From Obelidium mucronatum (Eukaryota > Chytridiomycota > Chytridiomycetes > Chytridiales > Chytriomycetaceae), in the NCBI GenBank assembly GCA_025765595.1, contig JAIVFH010000378.1:1-23388 (forward strand): a DNA stretch of 23,388 bases, read 5' to 3'. Position 1 is the first letter of the stretch. Every line of letters starts with the position of its first letter. The notes under the pieces were generated by a model. That model had not been told where the DNA came from, ran no database searches, and worked only from the letters and a program-made list of their open reading frames with translations. Shown piece by piece: positions 1-7,983 of the stretch. Position numbers and translations under genes: made by a program.

Positions 1-17
1 ATCGAAAAAACTCTTAC

Positions 18-20
<3 letters not shown>

Positions 21-59
<39 letters not shown>
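21..59. repeat. poly-C homopolymer tract (39 nt)
   Basis: An uninterrupted run of 39 C is followed at once by an A-rich stretch. It lies about 80 bp upstream of the first ATG proposed for CFAP100, so it is probably in its promoter or 5' UTR. The CFAP100 frame stays open upstream through the tract, where it would read as poly-Pro, so an N-terminal extension cannot be excluded. The length may be affected by sequencing error. Confidence 0.9.
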
Positions 60-61
<2 letters not shown>

Positions 62-139
62 AAAAAACAAAAAACTCCCACCCCCCAACCTGATAGAAGA
101 AACACTCGAAAATCACACCCTCTACCAAAGATCACACGT

Positions 140-2648
140 ATGTGCCACAAAAAAAAACACTGCCGACGACAACCCACTTTCTTTTTTTTGGGGGAGGTGA
201 TTCTGACATTGACGCAAAAACCGCTTCCAGCAACACCACGCAGCAAAATCCTCAAACTTCCTGAAATCACAAATGAAGGACAACCGTCAACAGCCTCCAA
301 CAACAACAACAACAACCCTTCGTCGAGGAAACACGCTTCAGACACTCAAGCTGCAAAGAACGCGAAAAACCCGTTCCACATGCCATCGGATATGGAAGTC
401 TTTGCCATGAGGGAAGAGGAGCGGCGTCAAAAATTGGAGGTGATAAAAAACGGATTGGGGGGGTGAACTGTTCATCTCGTGATTCTCATCATCATCATCA
501 TCATCACACAACAACACAAAACAGGCAAAAGAAAGAATGAAGAGTCTAAGCATCTACGAAAAAAACATGAGCCAACGCAAAAACTTTAAAGATTTACTCG
601 CGGAAGAGAACGACGATGTTGATTTCTATGATAAATTGAGAAAAAGAGATGCGGATAAGATTCTGATTAATCGACAAGCCAGAGGTTTTATTTTTTTTTC
701 GCATTCCCCCCCCTCGTACCGTACCCGTATTCTATCAATCTCTCCCCGTTCCGTCTGTCTGAGATATTTAATCCTTGTTTTTTTTTTTCGTCTTTTTTTA
801 AGCCGATAAACACTTTGGAAAAGAAAACCTTCACGATTTCATTGCGAAAAAACGGGAAATGTTTTTGGTTCAATATGCGTTGGGAGTCAAGAGGCAGGAA
901 ATGAGAAAATTGGAGGAGATTGCACAAGTATATTTTATAAATTTTTTTTTGGAGGGAGAGAGAGAACACTGTTGGTGTGAATATCAACGAAATCTGATTC
1001 GGAAATGAAATAGGCAGAAGAGCAAAAATTGCTGGACGATGAGAAGGCACTGGAAGAAGACGCCGCTAAATTCGACGCGTTCCTTAAAGAAAACGACAAA
1101 AACTCTGTCGAAGCGATTAAAAAGTAAGTAGCGGGGTAATCCAGAAAAACAAAAACGCAGAACCTTTCTTTTTAACCTATTTATTTTACCCAAGAGCCGA
1201 ACTAGAAACAAAAGCCAAACTCGAAAAAATCCAAGAAATCAAAAAACTCAATGTCCAAATCATGACGATCCGCAGCGACATGTCCAAAAACGAAGACCAA
1301 CTCAAGGATCTACAAAAGTATCGCCAGTTTCTGGACAAGTTGACACCCAAAGAGTACTTTGAAGAAAATATGAAGGGAAAGAAAATGGTTTTTTTGCGTA
1401 TATTTTTTTTTAACTTTTGTGTTCCTTTTTTTTTTTTTTTTGAGAATTTTTTTTTTGTAACATCTCTATTTCCGTTAATAGAAAGGATTGGATAGCAGCA
1501 AGAGAAAGCCGGGATCTGAGGACGGAAGTGCTGGGACAAGTTAAAAAAAAATCTGAAGTTGTTTTGATTATTCTTAACTCTCCAAGTGCGTCACAGGAAA
1601 CAGCACAAACGGAGGAAAATCACGTGCATCGTCCAAGAAAACAGCCAAATACACCACCACGACCACCAACAACAAAGGACGCCCAGACAGCGAAGGAATA
1701 GACGCTGCCGACGAAGACGCGGCGGCCGCTGCCGCCGCCGAAGGAGACGAAACAGGAGCACCCACCGCCGAAGAAGATTTCGATTTCGACTACGACTACT
1801 GGAATGACGACGAAGAAGCACTCCTCTACTTCAAAGCGCCTCAACAACTCCTCGACATTTTCGCGGAACTAGAGGAAAACAACCTGGCGCTTATCCAAAA
1901 CTGCCAAGAAACCGAAGAAACACTGGAGGAACTGAAAACCAAAATTGTGGAAACGGAAGCACGCATGGAGAAGGAGACGCAGAGTTTGACGCAGCAGATT
2001 GAGTTTTTGAATACGGCGATTGAGCGGGAAGAGGAGAAGGCGAGTTTGTTGGAGGAACGGGCGAAATTGTTTTCGACGGGGCTTGTTGGGGTGGAGTCTC
2101 AAGAAAAGTTGTTGGAGGATTTGAATCATAAGGTGAAGGAGGTTTATAGGCGGTGTATTGGGGACAGTGATGCCAATTTGAGTACTCTACAAATGTTGAC
2201 AAATATTGAGAATAAGTTGGAGCAGTTGTTTGAGACTATCGAAAATATGCCAAGGGATAAGGTGGAGCAGGCTGAGAAGGTACGTTGTGATTCTGCTTTT
2301 CTTGTGTTGTGTTGTCAAGTTAACGTCTTACAACAACCAACCCCAGACAAAAGACAAGGAACGACGAAGACGGTTGCGAGAAGAAAAAATGGAAACGCAA
2401 AGGGCAATTCAGGAGAAGCGTGTTCAAGTTGCCTTGGAAAGAGCCAAGGCGCCAGTCAAAAAGAAGGTCGGAAAACCAGTTGTTTTCCGATCGGCGCCGC
2501 CGCAGAAAAAGAAAAAGAAGGAAGAGTTTACCAAAAAGGTGATACATCATAATTAGATTCGTTTTTGAATTGTTGTTCTAAAACACACACACAAAAAAAA
2601 AAGCAGAAAGAAGAGGAAGACTTGGAATACTACTTTTCATTTGCATAA
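140..2648 (+). CDS. CFAP100: CFAP100 (MIA1/CCDC37), axonemal modified inner-arm dynein protein
   Basis: Coiled-coil axonemal protein of the MIA complex, which in Chlamydomonas acts with CFAP73 to regulate inner-arm dynein I1/f; expected in the flagellum. Nine exons fit: 140-439, 525-684, 803-927, 1014-1123, 1195-1387, 1482-1539, 1597-2279, 2347-2538 and 2604-2648, giving about 621 aa (human about 611). Landmarks in family order: NPFHMPSDMEVFAMREEE near residue 85, KKREMFLVQYALGVKRQEM, KAELETKAKLEKIQEIKK, LDKLTPKEYFEEN, a low-complexity linker, LLYFKAPQQLLDIFAELEE, NLSTLQMLTNIENKLEQL, KPVVFRSAPP and the acidic-aromatic end EEEDLEYYFSFA. Weak points are the start codon (140 is the first ATG; the frame is open upstream) and exon 6: a start at 1486 reads DWIAARESRDLRTEV but does not phase with the next acceptor, whereas 1482-1539 does. 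Confidence 0.88.
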
Positions 2649-2696
2649 CGATTCCTCAATTCATATGAAGCATTCTATTCGCATCGACTAAAAAGC

Positions 2697-2702
2697 AATA
2701 AA
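2697..2702 (+). terminator. AATAAA polyadenylation signal for CFAP100
   Basis: AATAAA lies 48 bp after the CFAP100 stop and 18 bp before the stop codon of the convergent CRAL-TRIO gene, so the two 3' UTRs probably overlap. Confidence 0.55.
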
Positions 2703-2720
2703 TTAAAAAGTAATTGACAT

Positions 2721-3602
2721 TTATAGCGCCAGCAGTCTTGGCCAATAGTCTTCGTGCGAGTATTCAAACTCAAATGTTCCCCCGTACTGCGTTGGCAACT
2801 GGTCAGCATTGATACAGTCCAGGATATTCACCCAACCGCCAGTTCCCTTGTTTGCACCCGTTGCCGCGATGGACTTGTCTTTGAGATTGACAAAGTGGAT
2901 CTTGCTCTTTGTCACTGGATCCATGAATGGACCCAGACACGTCAGCAGCACGGGCAGGTACCACGACGGATTGATCATGATGCCGATGCCCAGACGCTCG
3001 GGGTAGTGGGCGCCGAAGATGGACAGGTACTTGATGGACACTGACATTGGGGTTGCGTTCGCGCGCGTGACGCCCTCGTAGTCGATGACGAGCGCCAGGG
3101 TCTCGACGCCCGCGGGCATCGCCTTGATCGCGCGCTCGAGCATAAACACGGAGAAGCGCAGGGCGCGCTCGGGCGTCGAGTCCGGCGCGCGCTGCTGGCG
3201 CGGCACGAGGAACAGCAGCGGGCGGCCGCGCGCGTCGGCGCCGCTGACAAACGAGCGGCCGCTCGTCGCCTCCGCCGCGACGTCGGCCGCTGCGATCGCG
3301 TGCGGCCGGTACTCGGCGCGCCACGCCAGCGTCGCCGCCAGCCGCCCCGCGCCCGCCCCCGCATCCCACTTGGCCGCTGCGAGGAACCGCCGCACGCACG
3401 CGGGGTCCGCCCACGCAAGCAGGTGCGCCGCGTCGCCCTCGGACAACTCGCCCAGCCCGGCGATCAGCTCGGGCACCTGCGCGTGCAGCGCCGCGACGGC
3501 TGCCGTCTGCTCGGCGCTCAGCGGCGCCGGCGCCGGCGCATTCGGCGCTGTGGTCGCAAAGATTGGCACTGTGTTGACGCTGCTGTTTCGCACAGTGAGC
3601 AT
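2721..3602 (-). CDS. CRAL-TRIO (SEC14-like) lipid-binding protein, array copy 1
   Basis: Intronless, about 293 aa, cytosolic and probably a lipid-transfer or lipid-sensing protein; the ligand cannot be read from sequence. The N-terminal helical lobe is near residues 30-95 (VRRFLAAAKWD, LAATLAWRAEYRP) and the CRAL-TRIO lobe follows (GRPLLFLVPR, LALVIDYEGV, HYPERLGIGIMINPSWYLP, PFMDPVTKSKIHF, LPTQYGGTFEFEY). An in-frame ATG at 3629 would add nine residues (MQLRKKKSD); 3602 was chosen because the resulting start resembles the sister copies, with a short tail and then VPIF. It is the only full copy without an intron. Roughly 3050-3560 is strikingly GC-rich with GC-ending codons, unlike its 3' third and its sister genes. 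Confidence 0.9.
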   Translation of the reverse strand: MLTVRNSSVNTVPIFATTAPNAPAPAPLSAEQTAAVAALHAQVPELIAGLGELSEGDAAHLLAWADPACVRRFLAAAKWDAGAGAGRLAATLAWRAEYRPHAIAAADVAAEATSGRSFVSGADARGRPLLFLVPRQQRAPDSTPERALRFSVFMLERAIKAMPAGVETLALVIDYEGVTRANATPMSVSIKYLSIFGAHYPERLGIGIMINPSWYLPVLLTCLGPFMDPVTKSKIHFVNLKDKSIAATGANKGTGGWVNILDCINADQLPTQYGGTFEFEYSHEDYWPRLLAL

Positions 3603-3692
3603 ATCGCTTTTTTTTTTACGTAATTGCAATCAAATTGGGGGAGATGAGGAGGATGAAAATGTCAATAATGTTCTTATCATGTTCTACAATTT

Positions 3693-4707
3693 CTATACTT
3701 TGTGCTGATTTACAGAAAGAAGACGGGGCCAATACTCGTCGTGCTTGTACTGAAACTCATTCGTTCCCCCATACCGCACCATGAGTTGATCAGAGTCAAT
3801 ATGCTCCAACATGCTTGTCCATCCGCCAAGCTCCTTAAACTCTCCCCCTCCTCCTCCTCCTCCTGACTTCTCAGTCTTTTCAGCCGGCGCAATTGTTGCT
3901 GAAGTTTTGATGGCTTCTGGCCTTTGAGCATTTGTGAAATACACTTTGGATTTCACAACGGGATCCAAGAACGGGCTTATAATCCGATAGATTCCAGAAA
4001 CGATAAATGTAGGATTTATCAGCATGCACATCCCCAAACGCCCGGGATAGTGGCTGTCCATGATTCGAACAAAGTTTGTAAGAAATGAGACTGGGGGTCC
4101 GTTAAAGAGACCCAGGCCATCATTGTCCATCATTAGACACAGTTTTTCTTGCCCATCAGGCATAATTGCAATCGTTCTCTCCATCATAAAGACACAGAAG
4201 CGAAGGTAGCGGTCATAAGTCTTGTTGGTGTCAAGTCGAGGAATACCAAACAACAAGGGTCGTCCTTGCTTGTCGAATCCATTGATAAATAGCTTTCCAG
4301 TGGTTGATTCCACCTCTATTTCTCCGGGTGAAATCCTGTCTGGTTTGTATTGGCTCCTCCTAGAAAGAGTTCAAGTAAGGCGCCAAGAAAGAACACCCAA
4401 GACAGATGAACAACAAGTGCACTGCCACAACTCACCACACTAGAGTTGCCTTGAGTCGAACCAGCGCTGCTTCTTCGTTGTAGTTTGTAGCGTTGAGAAA
4501 GCGACGAACAGTTCCTGCATCGGCCCATGTTGTCAACGTTGCGACTTCTGCACTGTCCAGCCCCTCTAGCTCATCAACGAGGGCTGGCACTTGCGAATGC
4601 ACCCTTTCTATTAGATCCTTTTGCTCATTGCCGACCGACATCCTAACTGGATCCGTTTTTCCAGTGTAGCTGAGAATGGGGGGTACAAATGTGGAATCTG
4701 ACAACAT
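3693..4707 (-). CDS. CRAL-TRIO (SEC14-like) lipid-binding protein, array copy 2
   Basis: Two exons, 4436-4707 and 3693-4359, joined across a 76-bp GTGAGT...CTAG intron that splits the Trp codon of LVW|RSQYKPD (phase 2), giving 312 aa. Helical lobe: VRRFLNATNYNEE and LKATLVW. Lipid-binding lobe: TGKLFINGFDKQGRPLLFGI, RLDTNKTYDRYLRF, LCLMMDNDGLGLFNGPPVSF, HYPGRLGMCMLINPTF and SPFLDPVVKSKVYF, ending MVRYGGTNEFQYKHDEYWPR. It differs from copy 1 by an insert with a Gly tract (KSGGGGGGGEFK) before the terminal GGW. Copies 2 and 3 share the N-G-L-G-V/L-F-N-(G/A)-PPVSF pattern and look more alike than either does to copy 1. It starts 117 bp from the stop of copy 3. Confidence 0.9.
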
Positions 4708-4824
4708 GGCAATTTCAAAAAAGACAATTTTTGATTTTTAACAGTCACTCCAAACTCAAATCAAATTTACTTTCTGCTTTCTCACTCATATGTTCATCAT
4801 TAATCATTATTCCACCTCCCAGGT

Positions 4825-5875
4825 CTAAAGTGACGTAATAGCCTTCCAATATGTCTCGTGATCGTACACGAATTCAAAGTTTCCACCAAATTGAACTGGC
4901 AAATGTTCAACATCAATCAAGTTCTCAGCTTTAGTCCATCCTGCTGTTCCCGATGTATCCTCGGAGCTCTCTGCTGCACCAGCAACAGCTTCCTCCTTGT
5001 CTTCAGCCGCCTTTCCAAACATGTTGGCAACAGACCAGCTCTTTTTAAGTTTCGAATCCTCTTCTGGAGAAGGCTTTTTTGTTGTCGTTGCAAAAAAGAC
5101 TTTGCTCTTGACGACGGGATCAAGGAAGGGGGACACCAATCGATATAACCCCCAAATGAACCAAGTTGGATTCAACACAATAGCAGCACCAAGTCGTTCC
5201 GGGTAGTGTTTCCTTTTCGAGAGAAAAAACAAAATAAGTAAAATTAAATGTTTCAAGTCTCTTGATTTGTAATAATAGCATAACAAGGACTTACTCTGTG
5301 ATTCCCAGAAACTGAGTAATAAACGAAACCGGCGGCGCATTAAACACACCAAGCCCTTCATTATCCAACACAAGACAAAGCTTCTCAGTCCCCTCCCGAT
5401 CCGCCACCTTCAACGCCTTCTCAATCGTCCAAAACGCATATTTAAGCGTCCTGTCCCACGTTTTTGTTTCATCTAACCGAGCAATCGCATACACAACCGG
5501 TTGCCCCAACTTATCGAACCCCGTCATCCAGCCTTTCCCACACTTTGCTTCGATTTCGATTTCAGCGGGGTCGATTTGATCGGGTTTGAAGTCTTTGCGC
5601 CAGGCGAGGGTTGCACCCAGTTTAGCGATTGCAGCGTCAAGGTCCCATTTGGTGGCGACAAGGTATCTGCGGATGCACTTGGCGTCGGCGAATGCGGTTA
5701 GCATGGAGGTTTCTTCTGGGGTGATGTTGTCGTCGAGGGCGGAGATGAGGCTGGGGACTTTGGCGGTGAGGGAGGCGAGCTTTTCGGTTTGGGTGGGTGT
5801 TGGATCGGGGATTGGTGGGAGGGGTGTCTTGCGGGTGGGTGTGAAGACGGGGATGCTTGTTGTTGCGGTAGGCAT
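4825..5875 (-). CDS. CRAL-TRIO (SEC14-like) lipid-binding protein, array copy 3
   Basis: Two exons, 5295-5875 and 4825-5212, with an 82-bp GTAAGT...AAG intron placed two codons before HYPERLG (phase 2), giving 322 aa. It carries IRRYLVATKWDLDAAIAKL, LAWRKDFKPDQI, GWMTGFDKLGQPVVYAIARL, CLVLDNEGLGVFNAPPVSF, HYPERLGAAIVLNPTWF and SPFLDPVVKSKVFF, ending LPVQFGGNFEFVYDHETYW. A linker of about 45 residues rich in Lys, Glu and Ser, between KVFFAT and the GTAGW motif, is longer than in the other copies and may be disordered. The intron sits at the same codon as intron 1 of copy 4 and is absent from copies 1 and 2. Confidence 0.9.
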
Positions 5876-5931
5876 TTTTTTTATTTATTGGGGAGTTTCA
5901 AAGTTACTGTTTTATTGTTCTTTAGTTTTTC

Positions 5932-6953
5932 TCAGAGTTGAGACAACTTTTGCCAGTAAACTTTGTGGTTGTAGACAAAGTTGTGTTTCCCACCAAATTC
6001 TACTGGTAATTGGTCTGCATCGGCGATTTCCAACATGCTGGCCGCCCATCCTCCGGTTCCTTCGGTGGTTTCGTTCTTTTGCACCGCGTTTTCTCCGGCC
6101 GCAGAAGAGTTTTTTCCACTGCGATCAACCTTGCAGAAGTAGATCTTGGCCTGTTTTTTTTATTTGGCCAACGAGGGTGTATTAGTAATTGCAAAACCAA
6201 AAAAAAAAAAAAATTTATCCAGTTACCTTTGTGACAGGATCCATGAAGGGAGACACGATGCCAAAAAAGACGGAAAGATACCAAGACGGATTCACGATAA
6301 CAGCTACCCCAAGACGTTCCGGGTAATGAGCTCTTAAAAAACCAGGTTTTCAGCAAAAAAAAAAAATTGAATGAACAAATAATGTCTCACCCCAAAATAC
6401 TCAAATATCTCATTGAAACCGAAACAGGCGGCGCCGTAAAAATATTCAAATTCTCATAGTCAATAATCACATCCATCCTCTCAACGCCCTCTGGCATCAA
6501 CTTGACAGCCTTCTCAAGCACATAGACAGAGTACCGAATCTGCCTGTCATACGTCTTTGTGTTTTCCAGGCGGGGGACCAAGTAAATCATGGGGTGTCCC
6601 TTCTTATCGAACCCAGAAATGAACTGTTTCCCAGTGATTGCTTCGGGCTCGACTTCCTCGGGCGTGATCAGGTCGGGTCTGTACTCTTTACGCCATTTCA
6701 GTGTGTCTTGGAGACGGGTGATGGCGCTGGTGGAGTCCCATTTCGTGGCTCGGAGGAAGCGGTGCACACAAGCTCTGTTGTTTGCGAATGCGGTAAGGGA
6801 TGCTTCTTCTTCGGCGGTTGGGTTCAAGGCGGCGATAAGGTGGGGGATTTGGTTGACAATGTCGACGATTTGTTGTTGTTGTTCGGCTGTTGCTTCGGCG
6901 GTTGATGGGCGCGGGTTGGCGATGGGGCAGGTGAAAATTGGGTCTGTCGACAT
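5932..6953 (-). CDS. CRAL-TRIO (SEC14-like) lipid-binding protein, array copy 4
   Basis: Three exons, 6391-6953, 6227-6332 and 5932-6150, giving 295 aa. Intron 1 (58 bp, GTGAGA...AAG) splits the Gly codon before AHYPERLG in phase 2, as in copy 3; intron 2 (76 bp, GTAACT...CAG) follows SPFMDPVTK in phase 0 and is unique to this copy. Features: VHRFLRATKWDSTSAI (residues 63-78), LKWRKEYRPDLI (85-96), ISGFDKKGHPMIYLVPRL (112-129), MDVIIDYENLNIF (160-172), the HYPERLG and NPSWYLS segments, and LPVEFGGKHNFVYNHKVYW near the end. The start is 56 bp from nothing but copy 3's own start region, that is, its stop lies 56 bp beyond the ATG of copy 3. In the HYPERLG and DPVTK region it is closer to copy 1. 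Confidence 0.9.
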
Positions 6954-7083
6954 TTTTTTTATAAAGAATTCTCGCGAAATTAATAATAAAAAAACCCTTC
7001 AGATCTGGGTGCTTTGCAGCACATATCTATTCGATGATTAAATTATTATTTATGTTTTTTTTTCCCCTTCATTTTATGTAATG

Positions 7084-7118
<35 letters not shown>

Positions 7119-7511
7119 CGTGTTTTGTCGACTGCAAGTGATTTTGAAACGGAGTTCACATTATATAACTCAATTCTCTCAAGTTTTTGAACAAACAAAA
7201 AGAGGCGTTCGGAGTGATCAGGAATGCAAGAAATCAGTTTCGGGTCGTTTCGGAAGGAGCCACATCTCCCAAACACTCACCTACCCTCCCTAAGACCGCA
7301 AGCTTCCACAACAGCTGAAAAGGACAGCTGGACATAGTAACAGCACAACTGGAGTGTCTGAAGCTGCATGGAACAGTTTGGAAAGCTGCGGGTGGCACTA
7401 TTCTCGCTTCTGACAATGCTGCTTTTTATTACACAAGAACGAACCACTCAACACACAAAAGAACATCATATAGCGTTTGCGCCATCTCTTTTTTAAAGGC
7501 GGGGGGGTTTA
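6954..7511. other. intergenic DNA between array copy 4 and the truncated copy 5
   Basis: No convincing coding segment was found. It holds AT-rich promoter-side sequence upstream of copy 4 and the T34 tract. The 7119-7511 segment shows no CRAL-TRIO motif on the minus strand, so the missing 3' two thirds of copy 5 are not simply displaced here. A plus-strand reading near 7310-7440 (GQLDIVTAQLECLKLHGT...) is open for about 60 codons but was not recognised. Confidence 0.6.
7085..7118. repeat. poly-T tract (34 nt; poly-A on the minus strand)
   Basis: An uninterrupted run of 34 T. Read on the minus strand it is an A34 run about 390 bp downstream of the truncated CRAL-TRIO copy. The copy keeps an intron, so the run is not good evidence of an mRNA-derived insertion. 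Confidence 0.9.
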
Positions 7512-7872
7512 TCAACAGGCGTAGGTGGTTTCCAAGCCGGGGACAATGCTTGGAACAACAGCTTTCTTTGACTCCAAGACACCATACTCCTTACGCCTAC
7601 ATCCAAACGACACTCAGAAACGGAGAAACAAAAAAAAGGAGAAAAGGAGATACTCACCATTGAAGAGTCTGCTTCAGTTTAAAGCTGGCGGCCCAGTGGT
7701 CCCACCCAGACAGTTCCAGGAATTCTGTAATGACGGCAGGCGATGCCCATTCAATCAATGCCTTGGACTCGTCTGCTGAAATGCGCTTGCTCAAGTTGGA
7801 TACCATTGATGGTACTTCTGCGTGGATCGACTTGACAAGGGATTGTTGTTCTGGGGAGATCATTTGAGACAC
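7512..7872 (-). pseudogene. truncated CRAL-TRIO copy 5 (N-terminal lobe only)
   Basis: Exon 1 (7658-7872) encodes a typical N-terminal lobe: SPEQQSLVKSIHAEVPSMVS, ALIEWASPAV, FLELSGWDHWAASFKLKQTL. A 61-bp GTGAGT...GTAG intron (7597-7657) splits the Trp codon exactly as in copy 2, and exon 2 resumes with WRKEY. Homology then breaks: GVLESKKAVVPSIVPGLETT and TYAC, then a stop, about 99 aa in all. IVPGLETTY may be a remnant of the family's (L/I)(V/I)PRLxxxKTY segment, which would imply internal deletions; the rest of the lipid-binding lobe is missing. It could still be a short expressed protein, since the start, splice sites and frame are intact. It lies head-to-head with the recombinase gene. 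Confidence 0.7.
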
Positions 7873-7977
7873 TTTTTTTTTCAGTTGTGGGAGAATCTGT
7901 TTTTTTTTTTTGTGGCTCGTGGGATTGGGGTAATCTCACCTTCAATAAAGGGACAAAAGAAAAATTGGGCAGACAAA
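7873..7977. promoter_or_regulatory. 105-bp divergent intergenic region, CRAL-TRIO copy 5 / recombinase
   Basis: It separates the start codon of the truncated CRAL-TRIO gene (-) from that of the recombinase (+), so both must be driven from here or from within the neighbour. It contains T-runs and GGACA at 7951-7955; a GACA palindrome straddles its right edge at 7971-7983. Confidence 0.4.
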
Positions 7978-7983
7978 ATGTCT
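7971..7983. repeat. palindrome AGACA-AAA-TGTCT over the recombinase start codon
   Basis: AGACA and TGTCT are perfect inverted arms around AAA; the recombinase ATG (7978) falls inside. The 11-nt core GACAAAATGTC recurs in inverted orientation at 12495-12505. It could be an operator or a recombinase-binding arm, or chance. Confidence 0.45.

Noticed and set aside
481..510. The (CAT)n run as a coding poly-His or poly-Asp tract
   Set aside because: It falls inside the first CFAP100 intron between a clear GTGATA donor and an ACAG acceptor that restore the frame.
1486..1557. DWIAARESRDLRTEVLGQVK as the true reading of CFAP100 exon 6
   Set aside because: It looks codon-like, but no donor in that frame matches the phase of the best acceptor at 1596; the 1482-1539 reading does and gives the expected low-complexity linker. 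RNA evidence could reverse this.
2754..3708. Long plus-strand and alternative minus-strand frames across CRAL-TRIO copy 1
   Set aside because: High GC removes stop codons by chance; only one minus-strand frame carries family motifs.
7085..7872. The poly-A (minus strand) downstream of CRAL-TRIO copy 5 as a sign of a retrotransposed copy
   Set aside because: The copy keeps an intron at the same codon as copy 2, and the A34 run lies about 390 bp beyond its stop, so DNA-level duplication plus decay explains it better.
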